From positions 72,653 through 136,652 of the forward strand of contig NZ_JAAQOM010000004.1 in the NCBI RefSeq assembly GCF_011682055.1: DNA of 64,000 nt. The letters are read 5' to 3'. The DNA comes from Telluria antibiotica. GTDB lineage: Bacteria; Pseudomonadota; Gammaproteobacteria; Burkholderiales; Burkholderiaceae_D. Positions 45,233-53,587 of the stretch are shown here, piece after piece (position 1 is the stretch's first letter; every line of letters starts with the position of its first letter). The notes below the pieces were generated by a model. The model was not told the DNA's origin, did no database searches, and saw only the letters and a program-made list of their open reading frames with translations. A program made the translations under genes and the position numbers.

Positions 45233-46621
45233 CTAGGCCTGCGGAAACACCATGCGCGCCTCGAACCCCGGCTCCGCGGCGCGCAGCGCGAGCGTGCCTT
45301 CGTGCAGCTGCGTGATGGCGGTGACGATCGACAGGCCCAGGCCATTGCCCGGCAGGTGGCGGCTCTGGTCGACGCGGTAGAAGCGCCGCGTGATCTTCTC
45401 CATCTCCGGCGCCGACACGCCGGGGCCATAGTCGCGCACCGTCAGCACCGGTGCGCCATCGATCATGTCCACCGCGACGTCGACCTTGCCGCCGCTGCGG
45501 CCGTACTTGATGGCGTTGTCGATCAGGCTCGCGAGGGCGCTGGCCAGCAGGTCGCGGTCGCCGCGGATCGTCGTCGGCCGGCCCGCGAAGCGCAGCGCGA
45601 CGCCCTGCTCGTCGGCGGCCGCCTCGTAGAGTTCCGTCATGTCGTGCGCGATGGCGGCCAGGTCGAGCTTTTCGAACGTGCCCGCGCGCACGCCCGATTC
45701 CAGCGCGGCGATCTGCAGCAGCTTGTCGAACAGCGAGATGACGCTGTCGATGTCCTCGATGGCGAGGCGCGCGTCCGCCACGAGCGCGTGCGGGTCGGTC
45801 GACGCCTGTAGCGCGCGGTCCAGGCGCGAGCGCACGCGCGACAGGGGCGTGCGCAGGTCGTGCGCGATCGAGTTCGACACGTGGCGCACGCCTTCCATCA
45901 GGGCTTCGATGCGGTCGAGCATGCGGTTGATGTCGTCGCCGAGGCGCGCGAATTCGTCGTTGCCCATCACGACGATGCGGCTGGACAGCTCGCCCGCCGC
46001 GATGCGCGCCGTCGTGCGGCGGATGCGGCCAATGCGCGCTTCCAGGCGCGAGCGGAAGATCTGCGCACCGAAGAACGCGAGCAGGATCGACACGGCGCCA
46101 CTGAGCAGCAGCGCGCGCTCGACGACGCTGCGGATCGCATCGAGTTCGATCAGGTCGCGCCCGACGATGAGCCGGGTGCCGTCGTCCAGCTGCGTCGCGA
46201 TCAGGCGCACCGACACTTGTGCGCCGTTGCGCTGCATCTGGCCGAACGCCAGCTCGCCGGACGACGGGAGGTCGCCGTTCCAGCGCCCCACATTGCCCGC
46301 CAGGACGCGGCGCTTGGCGTCGACGAGGCCCAGCACTTCCGTGTCGGTGTCGATCAGGTCGTGCAACTGGGCGTCGATCTCGCGCACGAGGCCGGGACGG
46401 CCTTCGCGTTCCCAGGCATCGGCCAAGCGGCTCTCCACGCTCTTGATCTTGTTGTCGATCGAGCGCTCGAACACGCCGACGGTGCCGAAGTAGACGATGG
46501 CGGACAGCGCGGCCATCGACGCGGCGAGCAGCACGCCGTAGCCGACCGCGAGACGGAACGCGATCGAGCCGCGCAGGCCCGGGCTCGCGCCCCCGAGCGG
46601 CTCAGCGCGCGGACGGTCCAT
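45233..46621 (-). CDS. Two-component sensor histidine kinase (HAMP, EnvZ/CusS class)
   Basis: A 462-residue membrane kinase: TM1 about 22-47, periplasmic sensor of about 120 residues, TM2 about 168-188, HAMP about 190-242, then HisKA with phosphorylated H254 in VSNSIAHDLRTPL, and HATPase motifs ALASLIDNAIKYG, VRDYGPGV and PGNGLGLSIV. All catalytic motifs are intact. It overlaps the response regulator gene by 20 bp. The cue is unknown; the sensor domain is short and Gly/Asp-rich. Confidence 0.93.
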   Translation of the reverse strand: MDRPRAEPLGGASPGLRGSIAFRLAVGYGVLLAASMAALSAIVYFGTVGVFERSIDNKIKSVESRLADAWEREGRPGLVREIDAQLHDLIDTDTEVLGLVDAKRRVLAGNVGRWNGDLPSSGELAFGQMQRNGAQVSVRLIATQLDDGTRLIVGRDLIELDAIRSVVERALLLSGAVSILLAFFGAQIFRSRLEARIGRIRRTTARIAAGELSSRIVVMGNDEFARLGDDINRMLDRIEALMEGVRHVSNSIAHDLRTPLSRVRSRLDRALQASTDPHALVADARLAIEDIDSVISLFDKLLQIAALESGVRAGTFEKLDLAAIAHDMTELYEAAADEQGVALRFAGRPTTIRGDRDLLASALASLIDNAIKYGRSGGKVDVAVDMIDGAPVLTVRDYGPGVSAPEMEKITRRFYRVDQSRHLPGNGLGLSIVTAITQLHEGTLALRAAEPGFEARMVFPQA

Positions 46622-47306
46622 ACGTCGGGGCGGCGCTCAGCACGTAGCCGGCACCGCGCACCGTGTGGATCAGCGCGGGGCTGAAGTCCTTGTCGATCTT
46701 GCTGCGCAGGCGGCTGATCTGGACGTCGATGACGTTGGTCTGCGGATCGAAGTGGTATTCCCACACGCCTTCCAGCAGCATCGTGCGGGTGACGATCTGG
46801 CCTTCGTGGCGCATGAGGTATTCGAGCAGCCGGAATTCGCGCGGCTGCAAGGCAATGGTAGTGCCCTGGCGCGTCACGCGCATCGTGCGCACGTCGAGCT
46901 GCAGGTCGGCCACCTGCAGCACCGTGACGTCGCGCGACCACGCGTTGCGCCGGCTGAGGTTTTCCACGCGCGCCAGCAATTCGGACATGACGAACGGCTT
47001 GGTGAGGTAGTCGTCGCTGCCGGCGCGCAGGCCGCGCACGCGCTCGTCGACGCTGTTCAGTGCGGACAGGATCAGCACGGGCGTGCCGTCGCCGCGGGCG
47101 CGCATCTGCTCGAGGATGCCGAGGCCGTCGACCTGGCCGGGCAGCATGCGGTCGAGCACGACGACGTCCCAGCGCGTCTCCTGCAGGCGGCGGTTGCCGG
47201 CTTCGCCGTTCGCTTCCGTCTGCACCGCGTAGCCGGCCGCGCGCAACCCGCTGCACAGGTAGTCGCGGGTTTCGGTATCGTCTTCGATCACGAGGCAGTT
47301 CGGCAT
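46602..47306 (-). CDS. OmpR/CusR-class response regulator
   Basis: A 234-residue regulator with N-terminal receiver (phosphorylated D52 in VVLDRMLPG, Lys in YLTKPFV) and C-terminal winged helix (LQPREFRLLEYLMRHEGQIV; NVIDVQISRLRSKID). The long receiver insert GQVDGLG and WEYHFDPQTN are typical for the heavy-metal/IrlR subgroup. Operon with the kinase and perhaps the MFS gene; it starts 18 bp after the stop of the oxoamine synthase gene, which lies upstream on the same strand. Confidence 0.93.
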   Translation of the reverse strand: MPNCLVIEDDTETRDYLCSGLRAAGYAVQTEANGEAGNRRLQETRWDVVVLDRMLPGQVDGLGILEQMRARGDGTPVLILSALNSVDERVRGLRAGSDDYLTKPFVMSELLARVENLSRRNAWSRDVTVLQVADLQLDVRTMRVTRQGTTIALQPREFRLLEYLMRHEGQIVTRTMLLEGVWEYHFDPQTNVIDVQISRLRSKIDKDFSPALIHTVRGAGYVLSAAPTYGPSAR

Positions 47307-47324
47307 GGTTCGGCTCCGGGTGGA

Positions 47325-48524
47325 CTATAGCATGGAAGACAGGTGCGCCATCACGGCCACGACGTGGTCGATCTGCTCGCGCGTGTGCGCCGCGTTGAGC
47401 ATGAAGCGCAGGCGCGCCTGGCCCACGGGCACGGCCGGGAACTGGATCGAATCGACGTGGATGCCCTCCGCGCGCAGGGCGCGCTGGAAGCGCTGGCAAC
47501 GCTCGGCGTCGCCGATCAGCACGGGCACGATCGGCGTCTCGGTCGACGTCAGCGTGTAGCCCAGCGGGCGCATGCGCTCGACGAAGTAGCGCTGGTTGTC
47601 CCACAGGCGCGCGCGGCGCTGCGGCTCTTCCTGCAGCAGGTCGAGCGCGGCCAGCAGCGCATTGGCCTGGTCCGGCGGCGGCGGGCAGGTGAAGCCGTAC
47701 GCGGAACTCGTCAGGCGCAGCACGTCGGCCATCTCGCGCTCCAGCGCCACGAAGCCGCCGATGGCGCCCAGCGCCTTCGACAATGTCCCCATCTGCATGA
47801 TGGTGGGGCTGTAGCAGCCGTAGTGCTCCGACGTGCCGCCGCCGTTCGCGCCCAGGATGCCGGTGGCGTGGGCGTCGTCGACGTACAGGATGGCGCCGTA
47901 TTTCTCGGCCAGCGCCGTCAGTTCGGGCAGCGGCGCGATCGTGCCTTCCATGCTGAACACGCCATCGCTGACGATGATCGGGCTGACGCCGTCGGCCGCT
48001 TTGAGCAGCGACTCCAGGTGGTCCATGTCGGCGTGGCGATACGTGTGCTTGTCCGCGCCCGACATCAGGATGCCTTCGCGGATGCTGATGTGGTTGTACT
48101 CGTCCGTGAAGTACGCGTACTTGCGGCGCTTCTTCGGGCGATAGCCGTGGATGCGTGCCAGCACGCCGACCTTGACGAGCGTGGACAGCACGCCGATGTT
48201 CGTCATGTAGCCGGTGACGAACAGCACGGCGTCCGTCTTGTGCTTGAGTTCACCCAGGCGGCGCTCCAGCTCGCGGTACACGGGCAGGTCGCCGCCCAGC
48301 AGGCGCGATTCGCAATTGCCGACGCCATAGCGCTCGAGGCCCTCCTTCGCCGCGCTCACGAGGCGCGGATGGTTCGCCAGCGCCAGGTAGTTATTCGTGC
48401 TGAACGACACGGCCGCTTCGCCGTTCACGCGGAAGACAGGGTCCGGCAGCGTGTCGTGGACCGGAGTCTCGTGGTGAATGGCATGGGTTTGCAGCCAGTC
48501 TGCAATATCGGCGAGGTCGTGCAT
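47325..48524 (-). CDS. PLP-dependent alpha-oxoamine synthase family enzyme
   Basis: A 399-residue class I/II-fold PLP enzyme related to 8-amino-7-oxononanoate synthase, 2-amino-3-ketobutyrate ligase and serine palmitoyltransferase, which join an amino acid to an acyl thioester with loss of CO2. SFSTNNYLALANHP, LFVTGYMTNIGV, YVDDAHATGILGANGGG and the PLP Lys in MGTLSKALGAIGG are visible. An insert HGYRPKKRRKYAY at about 128-140 is unusual. No bioBCD or tdh genes are nearby, so biotin or threonine roles are not supported. The ATG 48524 is preferred to 48611. Product unknown. Confidence 0.82.
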   Translation of the reverse strand: MHDLADIADWLQTHAIHHETPVHDTLPDPVFRVNGEAAVSFSTNNYLALANHPRLVSAAKEGLERYGVGNCESRLLGGDLPVYRELERRLGELKHKTDAVLFVTGYMTNIGVLSTLVKVGVLARIHGYRPKKRRKYAYFTDEYNHISIREGILMSGADKHTYRHADMDHLESLLKAADGVSPIIVSDGVFSMEGTIAPLPELTALAEKYGAILYVDDAHATGILGANGGGTSEHYGCYSPTIMQMGTLSKALGAIGGFVALEREMADVLRLTSSAYGFTCPPPPDQANALLAALDLLQEEPQRRARLWDNQRYFVERMRPLGYTLTSTETPIVPVLIGDAERCQRFQRALRAEGIHVDSIQFPAVPVGQARLRFMLNAAHTREQIDHVVAVMAHLSSML

Positions 48525-48621
48525 GGTTCGGGAGCGGCTTTGCGTGCTTGAGGGTGGGGGCGCCGGGTCGGCATGAACATGGCGCTGCGGTGCAGTATAG
48601 GCGACAGGCAAGCACGTAAAA

Positions 48622-48693
48622 ATTACAATCAGGTAATGTCACTACCGTTAAGCACGACTGTCGCGTAACGACCCCACATTACAAAACTGTAAT
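48622..48693. promoter_or_regulatory. Two ATTAC/GTAAT inverted repeats upstream of the oxoamine synthase gene
   Basis: ATTAC-N6-GTAAT at 48622-48637 and ATTACA-N4-TGTAAT at 48678-48693 lie 100-170 bp before the oxoamine synthase start, about 56 bp apart. The shared half site suggests one regulator binding twice. A TATACT hexamer on the minus strand near 48596 may be the -10. The rest of the 596-bp gap up to 49120 holds the porin promoter and leader listed separately and no convincing gene. Confidence 0.45.
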
Positions 48694-48853
48694 TATGCAA
48701 GAAGGTGACGACCGCTATCATCCACCGCGGTCTCCGACCGTCCCGCCGCCGCGCGTTTCGCGCGCGCGTAGACCTTTCCTGCGTCCTTGCCGAATGTCAT
48801 CGCGGTGCAACATTCCGCAGCCACGATGTCGACCGATGCGCCCGGATATTTCC

Positions 48854-48883
48854 TTGACGCTAGAAAGGACGGCCACGTAGAAT
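48854..48883 (+). promoter_or_regulatory. Sigma-70 type promoter of the porin/ABC operon
   Basis: TTGACG (48854-48859) and TAGAAT (48878-48883) are separated by 18 bp, each one base off the consensus. Transcription would begin near 48890, leaving a leader of about 230 nt before the porin start at 49121. Confidence 0.6.
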
Positions 48884-48889
48884 CCGACC

Positions 48890-49120
48890 GTTTTCATTTC
48901 ATGGAGTCCCTTTCATGGGCACTTGTTCGAGTGGCAGTTGTTGCCGGCTGAACGCCGGTCCGGCCCCGGCAAGATAACGCAGGTCCTTCCTCCTGCCGTC
49001 ATCTCGCCTCGGGCGAATGATGGTATCCGCGTCCCGCTCGCCGGGACATCGCATTCCACGACAAACGAATCCTGCTTCAAGCGCGAATGAAAGGTATGCC
49101 GTTCACCGACGGAGATACCG
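48890..49120 (+). ncRNA. Structured 5' leader of the porin/ABC operon (possible riboswitch, unassigned)
   Basis: At least four short hairpins can form in series: CCGGC/GCCGG (48944-48958), GCAGG/CCTGC (48979-48996), CGCC/GGCG (49005-49015) and GTCCCG/CGGGAC (49031-49047). The GGAGA ribosome site lies at about 49110. I compared it by eye with yybP-ykoY manganese and guanidine-I/II elements and found no match. It could be a riboswitch, a protein-bound leader or simple GC-rich sequence. Confidence 0.35.
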
Positions 49121-50446
49121 ATGTTTCGTTGTTCCGATGTTGTTCTCGCCGCCTGGCTGCTGCCGGCGGCCCTGATGGCCACTTGCGCCCGTGCCGGCGA
49201 CCTGCCCGAGCAGGAAGCCTGGAATGCGCACGTCCAGGCCACGTACGTGTGGCAGGCCAAGCCCGCCTTCGACGCCGCGTACAGCGGCCCCGCCAGCCTC
49301 GCGCCGTGGCGCGAGACGGGCTATTCGTTCAGCGCCACCGCCGCTTTCGGCCTGCGGCCGTGGCAGGGCGCCGAACTCTACTTCGACCCCGAAGTCGTGC
49401 AGGGCAAACCCATGTCCGGCCTGCACGGACTGGGCGGCATGACCAATGGCGAGCAGCAGAAGACGAGCGGGCTGACGCCCACGGTCTACCGCGCCCGCCT
49501 GTTCCTGCGCCAGACCTGGGAGCTCGGCGGCGACCGCCAGGCCGTCGCGTCCGACATGAACCAGCTGGCGGGAAGCGTGGCTGCGCGCCGCGTCGTGCTC
49601 ACGGCCGGCAACCTGGCCGTGTCCGACATCTTCGACAACAACAGCCAGGCGCACGACGCCCGCAGCCAGTTCCTCAACTGGGCGCTGCTGGCGCACGGCG
49701 CGTGGGACTTCGCCGCCGACGCGCGCGGCTACACGTGGGGCGCGGCGCTCGAGTACTACGACGGCGACTGGGCCGTGCGCGCAGGCCGCTTCATCATGCC
49801 GGCCGAGTCGAACGGCCTCGCGCTCGATACCCGGATCTTCCGGCATTATGGCGACCAGGTGGAACTGGAACATCGCCATGCGTGGCTGGGCCAGGCGGGC
49901 ACGGTGCGCCTGCTCGCATTCCACGACCGCATGCGGATGGGCGGCTTCCGTGACGCGCTGGCGGCCGCGACACCGGGCACGGCACCATCGGTGGCCGATG
50001 TGCGGCGCGAGCGCGGCAAGACGGGCTTCGGCGTGAACCTCGACCAGGCGCTGGGAGAGAATGCCGCCGTGTTCGCGCGCGCGAGCCGCAACGACGGGCA
50101 GTCGGAGACGTATGCGTTCGCCGAGATCGAGCGGTCGCTGTCCGCCGGCGTCACGCTGCAGGGCGCGAGCTGGGGCCGCGCGGGCGACACGCTGGGCGCT
50201 GCCGTGGTGCGCAATGGCCTGACGCAGGCGCACCGCGACTACCTCGCGGCCGGCGGCGTGGGCGCGTTCATCGGCGACGGCCGCCTGGACTACCATCCCG
50301 AGCGGATCGCCGAGGCCTATTACAAGGTTGGGCTGGGCGAGCATGCCGCGCTGTCGCTGGACTGGCAGCACGTCGCGAACCCGGCGTACAACGGCGCGCG
50401 CGGACCGGTGGACGTGTTCGGCCTGCGCCTGCACGGGCAATACTGA
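49121..50446 (+). CDS. OprB-like carbohydrate-selective porin
   Basis: A 441-residue outer-membrane protein with a signal peptide (VLAAWLLPAALMATCARAGD) and beta-strands typical of the OprB group: HVQATYVWQAKPAFDAAYSG, TAAFGLRPWQGAELYFDPEV and a C-terminal GLRLHGQY ending in an aromatic residue. It should form the outer-membrane entry for a small solute. The ATG at 49121 has GGAGA in front. The ABC permease follows after 12 bp, so porin and transporter are one uptake operon; OprB porins near ABC systems of this type are common in Burkholderiales. Confidence 0.85.
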   Translation: MFRCSDVVLAAWLLPAALMATCARAGDLPEQEAWNAHVQATYVWQAKPAFDAAYSGPASLAPWRETGYSFSATAAFGLRPWQGAELYFDPEVVQGKPMSGLHGLGGMTNGEQQKTSGLTPTVYRARLFLRQTWELGGDRQAVASDMNQLAGSVAARRVVLTAGNLAVSDIFDNNSQAHDARSQFLNWALLAHGAWDFAADARGYTWGAALEYYDGDWAVRAGRFIMPAESNGLALDTRIFRHYGDQVELEHRHAWLGQAGTVRLLAFHDRMRMGGFRDALAAATPGTAPSVADVRRERGKTGFGVNLDQALGENAAVFARASRNDGQSETYAFAEIERSLSAGVTLQGASWGRAGDTLGAAVVRNGLTQAHRDYLAAGGVGAFIGDGRLDYHPERIAEAYYKVGLGEHAALSLDWQHVANPAYNGARGPVDVFGLRLHGQY

Positions 50447-50458
50447 CGGAGACGAGCC

Positions 50459-52186
50459 ATGTTCGAACTGTTCACACCGGGCCGCACCGGCCGCTCGTTC
50501 CTCACGACGACCCCGAACCGCTGGGACTGGGCGCTGCTGCCGCTCGTCCTCGTCGTGCTGGCGCTGGCCGCGTACGGCGCGATGCAGATGGCGCGCCCGT
50601 TCGTGCTGGGCCAGCCGACGCCGATCTCGCTCGACCCGGCCTACCTGCCCTACTACCTGCTGCGCACGATCCTGCGCATGTTCAGCGCAATGGGTGCCGC
50701 ATTGCTGTTCACGTTCGCGTTCGCCGTCGTCGCCACGCGCTGGAAGAGCGCCGAGAAGATCATGGTGCCCCTGCTGGACGTGCTGCAGTCGGTGCCGATC
50801 CTGGGATTCCAGGCCATCGCCATCGCCCCGTTCATCGCCCTCTTCCCCGGCAACCTGCTGGGTGTCGAGTGCGCCGCCGTGTTCGCGATTTTCACGTCGC
50901 AGGCGTGGAACATGGCGTTCAGCCTGTACCAGTCGATGAAGACGATCCCGCCCGAACTGGCGGAAGCGGCGCGCGTGTTCCGGCTGTCGCCGTGGCAGCG
51001 CTTCTGGCGCCTGGAACTGCCGTACGCGATGCCGGCGCTGCTGTGGAACATGATGATGTCGATGTCCGGCGGCTGGTTCTTCCTCGTCGCCGCGGAGGCG
51101 ATCTCGGTGGCGGGCCAGGACATCAAGCTGCCCGGCATCGGCGCCTACATCGCCGTCGCCATCGAACAGAAACAAGGCAGCGCCATCGCGTGGGCGATCG
51201 CCGCCATGTTCGCCGGCATCCTGCTGTACGACCAGTTGTTCTTCCGTCCGCTGCTTGCGTGGGCCGATAAATTCCGTTTCGAGGAATCGCAGGGCGAACA
51301 CGCGCAGCAATCGTGGGTGCTGGACTGGGGCCGCCGCAGCGTGTGGATCCGCGCCCTCACCGACCGCATGTGGGGGGCCCTCGCCCGCACGCTCGGCTGG
51401 TTCGGCACGCGCGAACTCGCCGACGTGGCGCCGCGGCCCGCGCGCTTCACGCTGTCCACGCGCGCGATCGACCGGATCGTCCTCGTGCTCGCGCTGCTGG
51501 GCGCGTGGCGCTTCATCCTGTTCATCCACGCGCAGGTGGGCTGGGGCGAAGCGCTGCGCGTCGTGGGCCTCGGCTGCATCACGCTCGTGCGCGTGATGCT
51601 GCTGATCGGCCTCGCGTCGCTCGTGTGGGTTCCCGCCGCCGTATGGATCGGCCTGCGCCCGCGCTACGCGCAAGCCGTGCAGGCACTCGCGCAATTCCTC
51701 GCCGCGTTCCCCGTGAACCTGATGTTTCCTATCGTCGTGTACGCGCTCGTGCACCTGCACCTGAACCCGAACATCTGGCTCAGCCCATTGATGGTGTTCG
51801 GCACCCAGTGGTACATCCTGTTCAACGTGGTCGCCGGTGCGTCCACGTTGCCGAACGAGTTGCGCCTCGCCGCCGACAACCTGGGCCTCACGGGCTGGCT
51901 GAAATGGAAGCGCGTGTACCTGCCCGCGGTGTTCCCCAGCTTCGTGACGGGCGCGATCACGGCGAGCGGCGGCTCGTGGAACGCGAGCATCGTGGCCGAA
52001 TACGTCACGTGGGGCAAGACGTCGCTCGTGGCCGATGGCCTGGGCAGCTACATCAAGCAGATGACGGACGCGGGCGACTTCCACCGCATCGCGCTGGGCA
52101 TCGGCGTGATGTGCGTGTTCGTCATGCTGCTGAACCGCTTCTTCTGGCGCCGGCTGTACCTGCTGGCCGAGGACCGCGGTCGTTGA
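50459..52186 (+). CDS. ABC transporter permease with two fused BPD_transp_1 domains
   Basis: A 575-residue inner-membrane protein: two NitT/TauT-like permease halves fused in one chain. Each half has an EAA loop contacting the ATPase: PPELAEAARVFRLSPWQRFW in the first and PNELRLAADNLGLTGWLKWK in the second. About 12 membrane segments. No periplasmic binding protein is encoded in the operon, so substrate recognition is unclear. A REP pair separates it from the ATPase gene. The preceding porin and following ATPase make up the uptake unit. Confidence 0.88.
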   Translation: MFELFTPGRTGRSFLTTTPNRWDWALLPLVLVVLALAAYGAMQMARPFVLGQPTPISLDPAYLPYYLLRTILRMFSAMGAALLFTFAFAVVATRWKSAEKIMVPLLDVLQSVPILGFQAIAIAPFIALFPGNLLGVECAAVFAIFTSQAWNMAFSLYQSMKTIPPELAEAARVFRLSPWQRFWRLELPYAMPALLWNMMMSMSGGWFFLVAAEAISVAGQDIKLPGIGAYIAVAIEQKQGSAIAWAIAAMFAGILLYDQLFFRPLLAWADKFRFEESQGEHAQQSWVLDWGRRSVWIRALTDRMWGALARTLGWFGTRELADVAPRPARFTLSTRAIDRIVLVLALLGAWRFILFIHAQVGWGEALRVVGLGCITLVRVMLLIGLASLVWVPAAVWIGLRPRYAQAVQALAQFLAAFPVNLMFPIVVYALVHLHLNPNIWLSPLMVFGTQWYILFNVVAGASTLPNELRLAADNLGLTGWLKWKRVYLPAVFPSFVTGAITASGGSWNASIVAEYVTWGKTSLVADGLGSYIKQMTDAGDFHRIALGIGVMCVFVMLLNRFFWRRLYLLAEDRGR

Positions 52187-52189
52187 TAC

Positions 52190-52273
52190 GCTTGGTGGGC
52201 ACGGGGTGCCCCCCGACCGCATATCGTCACCGTTGAATCGAATACCGTAGTGTGGGCACCCCGTGCCCACCAA
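52190..52273. repeat. REP-1 inverted pair inside the ABC transporter operon
   Basis: Copies at 52190-52213 and 52246-52273 face each other. The first has GCCCCCC where the family has GCCCACC, the second GTAGTGTG for GTAGGGTG. It lies between permease and ATPase genes of one operon, beginning 4 bp after the permease stop, where such hairpins can lower or stabilise part of the message. Confidence 0.8.
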
Positions 52274-52290
52274 GCCAAATTGGACCGATC

Positions 52291-53586
52291 ATGGAAAACC
52301 TGGTTGAACTGAAAAATGTGAAAAAAGCCTTCCGCAGCGCCGACGGCGCGCCGCGCACGGTGCTGGAAGGCGTCGACTTCACGCTGTCCGACGGCGAGAT
52401 CGTCGCCCTGCTCGGCAAGTCCGGCTCCGGCAAATCGACGTTGCTGCGCATCGTCGCGGGCCTGATACCGGCCGACGCGGGCAAGGTCGAATACCGCGGA
52501 CGCCCGATCCGCGGGCCGCTGTCCGGCGTCGCGATGGTGTTCCAGTCGTTCGCGCTGTTCCCGTGGCTGACGGTGCAGCAGAACGTGGAGCTCGGCCTGG
52601 AAGCGCAGGGCGTGGCCCCGGCCGCGCGGCGCGAGCGGGCCGACGCGATGCTCGACCTGATCGGCCTGTCCGGCTTCGGCAGCGCGCTGCCGCGCGAGCT
52701 GTCGGGCGGCATGCGCCAGCGCGTGGGCATCGCGCGCGCGCTCGTCACGCACCCGGACGTGCTGCTGATGGACGAAGCCTTCTCCGCGCTCGACGTGCTG
52801 ACGGGCGAGACGCTGCGCGGCGACATCCTCGACCTGTGGGACGGCAAGCGCATTCCCACGCGCGGCATCCTGATCGTCTCGCACAACATCGAGGAGGCCG
52901 TCATGATGGCCGACCGCATCATCATCTTCTCGAGCGATCCGGGGCGCGTGCGCCACGAGATCCGCATCGACCTGCCGCGCCCGCGCAATGCCGACGCGCC
53001 GGAAGTGCGCGCGCTCATCGACGAGGTCTACGGCCTGATGACGATGCGCCCCGCCGCCACGCCCGCGACGGCGCGTGCGGCCGCCATCGACTACCGCGTG
53101 CCTGACACGGACGTGGGCCGCATGGAGAGCGTGCTGGAACTGCTGGCCGGCGCGCCGTACGACGGCCGCGCCGACCTGCCGCAGCTGTCGGAAGACACGG
53201 AGCTGCCGGACGAGGAACTGTTTCCCACCTACGAGGCACTGGGCCTGCTCGGTCTCGCGCACGTGGAACGGGGCGACATCGCGCTCACCAGCCTGGGCCG
53301 GCGCTACGTCCAGGCCGACCAGGCGCTGCGCCAGGCGCTGTTCGGCCAGCAGTTGTTGAAGAACGTGCCGCTCGCGGCGCGCATCCGCCGCCAGCTCGAG
53401 GACGAGCCGGGCGGCGCGCTGCCGGAAGATCCGTTCATCGACCTGTTGGAAGACACGCTGGAAGCGGACCAGGCCAAGCGCATGCTGGAAGTGGCGATCG
53501 AATGGGGCCGCTACGGCGAATTGTACGAATACGACTATCACACGGGCCGCCTGAAACTGCCGGGCACGGGCAACGCGAAGGAGTGA
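52291..53586 (+). CDS. ABC transporter ATPase with AAA-associated C-terminal domain
   Basis: A 431-residue ATPase of the nitrate/sulfonate/taurine class: Walker A GKSGSGKST (42-50), Q-loop MVFQSFALFPWLTV, signature LSGGMRQRVGIARAL, Walker B VLLMDEAFSALD and the switch His in IVSHNIEEAVM. After about residue 270 an extra domain of about 150 residues (SVLELLAGAPYDGRADLPQL... VAIEWGRYGELYEYD) matches the AAA-associated C-terminal type, which is thought to be regulatory. ATG 52291 is preferred to an upstream GTG-like extension. The DUF4337 gene follows after 1 bp. Confidence 0.9.
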   Translation: MENLVELKNVKKAFRSADGAPRTVLEGVDFTLSDGEIVALLGKSGSGKSTLLRIVAGLIPADAGKVEYRGRPIRGPLSGVAMVFQSFALFPWLTVQQNVELGLEAQGVAPAARRERADAMLDLIGLSGFGSALPRELSGGMRQRVGIARALVTHPDVLLMDEAFSALDVLTGETLRGDILDLWDGKRIPTRGILIVSHNIEEAVMMADRIIIFSSDPGRVRHEIRIDLPRPRNADAPEVRALIDEVYGLMTMRPAATPATARAAAIDYRVPDTDVGRMESVLELLAGAPYDGRADLPQLSEDTELPDEELFPTYEALGLLGLAHVERGDIALTSLGRRYVQADQALRQALFGQQLLKNVPLAARIRRQLEDEPGGALPEDPFIDLLEDTLEADQAKRMLEVAIEWGRYGELYEYDYHTGRLKLPGTGNAKE

Positions 53587-53587
53587 G

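Noticed and set aside
47325..48524. CqsA/JqsA autoinducer synthase
   Set aside because: It belongs to the same superfamily, but the active-site surroundings (VTGYMTN in place of SQSGWNAN) and the EnvZ-type neighbour kinase do not match the cqsA/cqsS arrangement.
48695..48880. 61-codon open frame before the porin promoter
   Set aside because: Pro/Arg-rich translation with no ribosome site, and it runs over the -35 and -10 of the porin promoter.
48890..49120. Match to yybP-ykoY, guanidine-I or mini-ykkC riboswitch
   Set aside because: The conserved internal sequences of these elements could not be found by eye; only generic hairpins are present.
49103..52273. Antisense open frame of 1056 codons opposite porin and permease genes
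   Set aside because: Composition is that of a codon-bias shadow and it starts inside REP sequence; sense genes are clear.
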